Below are positions 60,539 to 64,000 of a DNA stretch of 64,000 nt, in pieces. The stretch covers positions 62,001-126,000 of the forward strand of contig DASVPY010000067.1 in the NCBI GenBank assembly GCA_036389395.1, written 5' to 3'. The stretch is from QHXQ01 sp036389395 (lineage in GTDB: Bacteria; Acidobacteriota; Blastocatellia; Pyrinomonadales; Pyrinomonadaceae). A model generated the notes under the pieces. The model ran no database searches, was not told where the DNA came from, and worked only from the letters and a program-made list of their open reading frames with translations. Both the position numbers and the translations under genes were made by a program. Positions within the stretch are counted from its first letter, which is position 1, and each line of letters starts with the position of its first letter.

Positions 60539-62106
60539 TGACTGCCGCCCGCCACGTCTTGATCGCGTTCGCGCTGTGCGCCGCGCTGCTCGGGGCCGCC
60601 TGCGCGCGCCGCACCACGGCCTTCGTCATGGTGCTCGAAGCCAGCCCGAAGACGCTCGACCCGATCCGCGGCACGGACGCCGCGAGCGAGCGCCTCCGCC
60701 AGTTGATGTTCAACTCGCTGCTGCGCAAGGACGAGCACTTCGACTACGTGCCGGAGTTGGCCGAGCGCGCCGAGGCCGCGCCCGACGGGCTGAGCATGAC
60801 CTTCACCCTGCGCGACAACGTGAAGTTTCACAACGGCAAGCCGCTGACCGCCGCCGACGTGAAGTACACCTTCGACAAGCTGCTCGCGTCCGACTCGCCC
60901 AAAGCCGCCTCGTTCTACGAGGGCACGGGCGCGGCCCGCCAGCCGCTCGTCATGGGCGTGGACGCGCCGGACGCGCGCACGGTCGTCTTCCGCCTGCGCC
61001 GCCCTTGGCTGGAGTTGAAGGCCAACATGATCCCGATCCCCGTCATCCCCGAAGGCACGTTCGAGACGCTGGGGCGGCAGCCCGTGGGCACTGGGCCTTA
61101 CAAGTTCGTGAGTTGGAACGAGGCGGCGCAGGTCGTGGACATGACGGCGTTCGACGACTACTGGGAGGGCGCGCCGAACGTCAAGCAGTTGCGCGTGCGC
61201 GTCATCCTCGACGCGAACACGCAGCAGGCGGAACTGCGCGCGGGCCGCGTTGACCTCGCCGTCAACACCGCGCTCACGCCCGACGCCTACGTCGCGCTGA
61301 CGAAAGACCCGAACTTACAGATCGTGCAAAGCCCCGGCGCGAACGTCCAGTGGCTCGGCTTCAACACGCAGAGCGCGCCGCTCAACGACGCGCGCGTGCG
61401 CCAGGCCATCGCCTACGCCATCAACCGCGAAGACATCATCAAGAACCTGCTGCAAGATCAGGCCCGCATCGCGCACTCGATGATCCCGCCCGAATCCTGG
61501 GCCTACGCGCCGGGCACGGTCTACAACTACGACCCGGCCAAAGCCAAGCAACTGCTCGACGAAGCGGGCCTGAAAGACCCGGACGGCGACGGCCCGCGCC
61601 AGCGGCTCGCCAAGCCGCTGTCGTTCAAGATTTCGGCCAGCAACGTCGTCGTGCGCAACTACGCGGGCGTCATCCAGAACCAGTTGCAGGCCGTGGGTCT
61701 GCCCGCCGCGATTGAGACGCTCGAAGACAACACGCTGCGCGAGGCGCAGAACAACGGCCAGTTCCAACTGACGGCGGGGCGCTGGGTCGGCGGCAACCAA
61801 GACCCGATCTTCCTGCGCGACCTGTTCACCTTCCTCACGGGCAAGGACAACTACCGCTTCAACCGCGTCCGCTACAGCAACCCCGAAGTGGACAAGCTGC
61901 TCGGCGAGGCGGTGGCGACCGCCGACCGCGCCCGCGCGCGCACGCTCTACGCGCAGGCGCAGGAGATCATCAGCCGCGACATGCCCGCGCTGCCGCTCTG
62001 GTACGCCAACAACATCGTCATCGCCCGCAAGACCGTCGGCAACATCCAGGTTCCGCCCAGCGCCGACTGGACGTTCGTCCGCACCTTGACCGTCGCGCAA
62101 CAGTGA
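60538..62106 (+). CDS. ABC transporter substrate-binding protein, family 5 (peptide)
   Basis: 522 residues. Lipoprotein-type signal (ALCAALLGAACARR). Mature family 5 binding fold: ASPKTLDPIRGTDAASERL, TFTLRDNVKFHNGKPLTAAD (SBP_bac_5 signature), VGTGPYKFVSWNE, and WVGGNQDPIFLRDLF. Binds peptides or other oligomers in the periplasm for an Opp/Dpp-like importer, whose permease and ATPase genes are not here. GGAGG lies about 10 bases before the ATG. Coupled to nagZ; recycling of muropeptides is a plausible inference. Confidence 0.9.
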   Translation: MTAARHVLIAFALCAALLGAACARRTTAFVMVLEASPKTLDPIRGTDAASERLRQLMFNSLLRKDEHFDYVPELAERAEAAPDGLSMTFTLRDNVKFHNGKPLTAADVKYTFDKLLASDSPKAASFYEGTGAARQPLVMGVDAPDARTVVFRLRRPWLELKANMIPIPVIPEGTFETLGRQPVGTGPYKFVSWNEAAQVVDMTAFDDYWEGAPNVKQLRVRVILDANTQQAELRAGRVDLAVNTALTPDAYVALTKDPNLQIVQSPGANVQWLGFNTQSAPLNDARVRQAIAYAINREDIIKNLLQDQARIAHSMIPPESWAYAPGTVYNYDPAKAKQLLDEAGLKDPDGDGPRQRLAKPLSFKISASNVVVRNYAGVIQNQLQAVGLPAAIETLEDNTLREAQNNGQFQLTAGRWVGGNQDPIFLRDLFTFLTGKDNYRFNRVRYSNPEVDKLLGEAVATADRARARTLYAQAQEIISRDMPALPLWYANNIVIARKTVGNIQVPPSADWTFVRTLTVAQQ

Positions 62107-62108
62107 AA

Positions 62109-62221
62109 GCAGGAATCAGGAGTCAGGAGCCAGAAGCCAGAAGCCAGAATGAAAATGCAGACCATGCGACTCCCGACTTCCTTCTTCCGGCTGTTTTCTT
62201 CTGGCTCCTGACTCCTGACTT
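62109..62221. repeat. TCAGGAGTCAG-family inverted-repeat element, copy B4
   Basis: Left arm CAGGAATCAGGAGTCAGGAG then CCAGAAGCCAGAAGCCAG; right arm TTCTTCTGGCTCCTGACTCC then TGACTT. It fills the entire gap from three bases after the binding-protein stop to the base before the aminotransferase ATG (62222). Confidence 0.85.
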
Positions 62222-63427
62222 ATGCTCTCGCCGGCCAGCCGCACCGCGAATTTCCATTACGCGATCCGCAACGTCGTCAGTGCCGCGGAGGCGCGCGAGC
62301 GCGCGGGCCTGCCGGTCGTCTACCTCAACATCGGCGACCCGCAGGCTTACGGCTTCCGCCCGCCCGCGCACGTCGTCGAGGCGGTCGCGCGCGCGTTGCG
62401 CGACTCGTTCACCGGCTACGCGCACTCCGCGGGGCTACCCGAAGCGCGCGCCGCGGTCGCCGCCTATGCGACCGAACTCGGCGTGTTGACCACGCCCGAC
62501 GAAGTGTTGATGACCGCGGGCGCGTCCGAAGCGGCCGATCTCGTCCTCACCGCCCTGCTCGAAGAAGGCGACGAGGTGCTGCTCCCCGCCCCCGGCTACC
62601 CGCTCTACCCGGCCATCCTCAACAAGCTCGGCGGCGTCCCGCGCTACTACCAACTCGACGGCGCGCGCGACTGGCAACTCTCGCTCGAAGACCTGCACGC
62701 GGGCGTCAACGAGCGCACGCGCGCACTCCTGCTCATCAACCCGAACAACCCGACCGGCACGATCCTCCCCGACGAGACGGTGCGGCACGTGCTTGAGTTG
62801 GCCGCGCGGCACAACCTGCTGGTGCTCGCCGACGAGGTCTACCGCGAGCTTTGCTTCGGGCCGCAGCCCGTCCCCGCCGCGAAGCTCGCCGCCGAGATGG
62901 GCGTGCCCCTGGTCACGCTTGAGAGTCTGTCGAAGACGCACCTCGTGCCGGGCTGGCGCGTCGGCTGGCTGCGCTTCACCTGCGCCGCGCGGATGCCCGA
63001 CCTGATCCGCGCCGTCCACCGGCTCGCCAGCGGGCGACTCTGCGCCCCTACGCCCGCGCAGTATGCCGTCCGGCCGGCGCTCGAAGGCGACCGCGGCTTC
63101 CTGCTTGAGTTCATGCGCGCGCTCCGCAGCCGCCGCGACTTCGTCGTCGTCGCCGTCGAGGCCGCCGCAGGCTTGTCCTGCACCACGCCCGCCGCCGCCT
63201 TCTACGCCATGATCAAGGCGGACGATCCGGCCGCGCGCACCGACGAACGCTTCGTGCTCGACCTGCTCGCAGAGACCGGCGTGCTCGTCGTCCACGGCTC
63301 AGGCTTCGGCACAGACCCCGCGGCGTGCTACTTCCGTCTCGTCTACCTCGCCGACGAAGCGTTGCTGGCGTCGGTCTTCGAGCAGCTCGGTCGGTTCATG
63401 GCAGACCGCCCGCGGGCGCGCGGCTGA
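62222..63427 (+). CDS. PLP-dependent aminotransferase, class I (AlaT-like)
   Basis: 401 residues. YLNIGDPQAYGFRPP, GYAHSAGLPEARAAVA, LLPAPGYPLYPAIL, LINPNNPTGTI, VLADEVYRELCF and the PLP Lys in SLSKTHLVPGWRVGW; the C-terminal Arg lies in CYFRLVYL. The pattern is closest to alanine/valine-pyruvate aminotransferases (AlaT/AvtA). The ATG directly abuts repeat B4, so no Shine-Dalgarno exists apart from repeat sequence. Confidence 0.9.
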   Translation: MLSPASRTANFHYAIRNVVSAAEARERAGLPVVYLNIGDPQAYGFRPPAHVVEAVARALRDSFTGYAHSAGLPEARAAVAAYATELGVLTTPDEVLMTAGASEAADLVLTALLEEGDEVLLPAPGYPLYPAILNKLGGVPRYYQLDGARDWQLSLEDLHAGVNERTRALLLINPNNPTGTILPDETVRHVLELAARHNLLVLADEVYRELCFGPQPVPAAKLAAEMGVPLVTLESLSKTHLVPGWRVGWLRFTCAARMPDLIRAVHRLASGRLCAPTPAQYAVRPALEGDRGFLLEFMRALRSRRDFVVVAVEAAAGLSCTTPAAAFYAMIKADDPAARTDERFVLDLLAETGVLVVHGSGFGTDPAACYFRLVYLADEALLASVFEQLGRFMADRPRARG

Positions 63428-64000
63428 GGCGCGGCCCGCCGCCCGCCGCCGAGCGTGCTGCCGGGTCGCCCGCGGTCGCGTCTTCGCGCGCGGGCGCAGC
63501 GCCGCCCGCGCGCGCCGCCGTGTCGGTCGAAGTTATTAACCTGAATGCCGCCACCCTACGCGCCGCCACGATTCCTCTACACTGCGCACACTGACACTCG
63601 TCACTCATCACGTTACTGCTCCACACCTTTATGATTTACGCGCCGCGGGCGCGACGACCGGGTTCGGGATCGCGCATCGGCCCGCCCGCAAGGGCCGGGA
63701 CACTTGTACAGCTTTCCGCCGCCGTTGACCAATTTATAGTTTTTAGCTTGTCATAAATCTTTTTAAAGACCGCCGCGCGCCACTCTCTTGACAGAGTTCC
63801 GGCCGTTTGCCTAAAGTGCCGTCACGCGGGGCGCGCAGGCTTGTGTCGCGCCCCGCCGACTTGAGCAAGATGATGCGCCGCGCCCGCTTTCACGCCTTCG
63901 CGTTTACGTCCCGCTTCTCCTACGCGGAGTGGCGGCCGGCGAAGGGCGCGCGCGCGTCCGCTGCGACTGTCGCAGAGAGTTGAAGCGCGCAACATAGTTT
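63428..64000. other. 573-bp right-edge intergenic region
   Basis: No coding frame is supported. 63715-63770 is a striking AT-rich island (AATTTATAGTTTTTAGC, CATAAATCTTTTTAAAG). A promoter lies at 63788-63817. Downstream of it, GCGGGGCGCG and CGCGCCCCGC (63828-63858) form a perfect 10-bp stem with an 11-base loop in the transcribed region. The region is probably the 5' leader of a gene or RNA outside the window. Confidence 0.5.
63788..63817 (+). promoter_or_regulatory. Sigma-70 promoter reading off the right edge
   Basis: A perfect TTGACA (63788-63793), 18-base spacer and TAAAGT (63812-63817). Its target is outside the window; at least 175 bases of leader follow without an evident start codon plus ribosome site. 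Confidence 0.65.

Noticed and set aside
63600..63720. 5S rRNA-like string CGGGTTCGGGATCGCGC
   Set aside because: On either strand the order of conserved 5S segments is wrong and the terminal stem is missing.

Overview
This window is a dense, very GC-rich stretch of bacterial chromosome made almost entirely of housekeeping genes. I see no rRNA, tRNA, CRISPR array, phage or autonomous transposase. The gene content points to Acidobacteriota, probably class Blastocatellia. The evidence is a VWFA-related protein of the acidobacterial type (11052-12059), a one-piece LptF-LptG permease, a Clp N-domain protein, an adjacent hslV-hslU pair, and a Ser/Thr kinase with an N-terminal Cys cluster and an extracellular tail domain. 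The placement is an inference from family knowledge; no marker RNA is present to test it.

Region by region. 0.07-7 kb: glycogen debranching enzyme, three small envelope or unknown proteins, a TPR lytic transglycosylase, a metallothionein and an OsmC protein. 7-14 kb: a secreted glycine-zipper protein, an AlkZ-like winged-helix protein, a coiled-coil membrane protein, the VWFA protein, and NadR/PnuC for nicotinamide riboside uptake and use. 14-21 kb (minus strand): P-loop kinase, acyl-CoA carboxylase beta chain, DUF402, FAH-family hydrolase, a fibronectin-III lipoprotein, hslU and hslV. 21-28 kb (plus): GATase, GrpB, SDR reductase, a Clp_N-NamZ fusion, FmdE-like protein, two small membrane proteins and recO. 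28-48 kb: lptFG, ahcY-metK, xerD, parAB, DUF151 nuclease, miaB, recN, ssb, accA, dnaE and guaA. 48-64 kb: a PQQ-propeller protein, pssA-psd, DUF465, rimI, tsaB, pfkA, a Ser/Thr kinase, mutS, nagZ, a peptide ABC binding protein and an aminotransferase.

Several neighbours form working units: pnuC-nadR (NR import and NAD synthesis), hslV-hslU (protease and unfoldase), metK-ahcY (SAM synthesis and SAH removal), parA-parB (chromosome segregation), psd-pssA (phosphatidylethanolamine synthesis), tsaB-rimI, and the divergent recN/ssb pair. NagZ and the NamZ-like domain attack complementary peptidoglycan sugars but lie 35 kb apart.

The most unusual signals are not a classical system. (1) Three families of short inverted-repeat elements fill intergenic gaps exactly; they supply stop codons to flanking genes and, in one case, encode the signal peptide and lipobox of a lipoprotein. 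(2) A 96-bp MITE-like element has perfect 17-bp terminal inverted repeats and 11-bp flanking direct repeats. (3) A Clp N-domain is fused to an exo-N-acetylmuramidase (NamZ/DUF1343) domain. (4) A phosphatidylserine decarboxylase has Ser-Ser where Gly-Ser is expected at the self-cleavage site. I found no convincing new defence or biosynthetic system.
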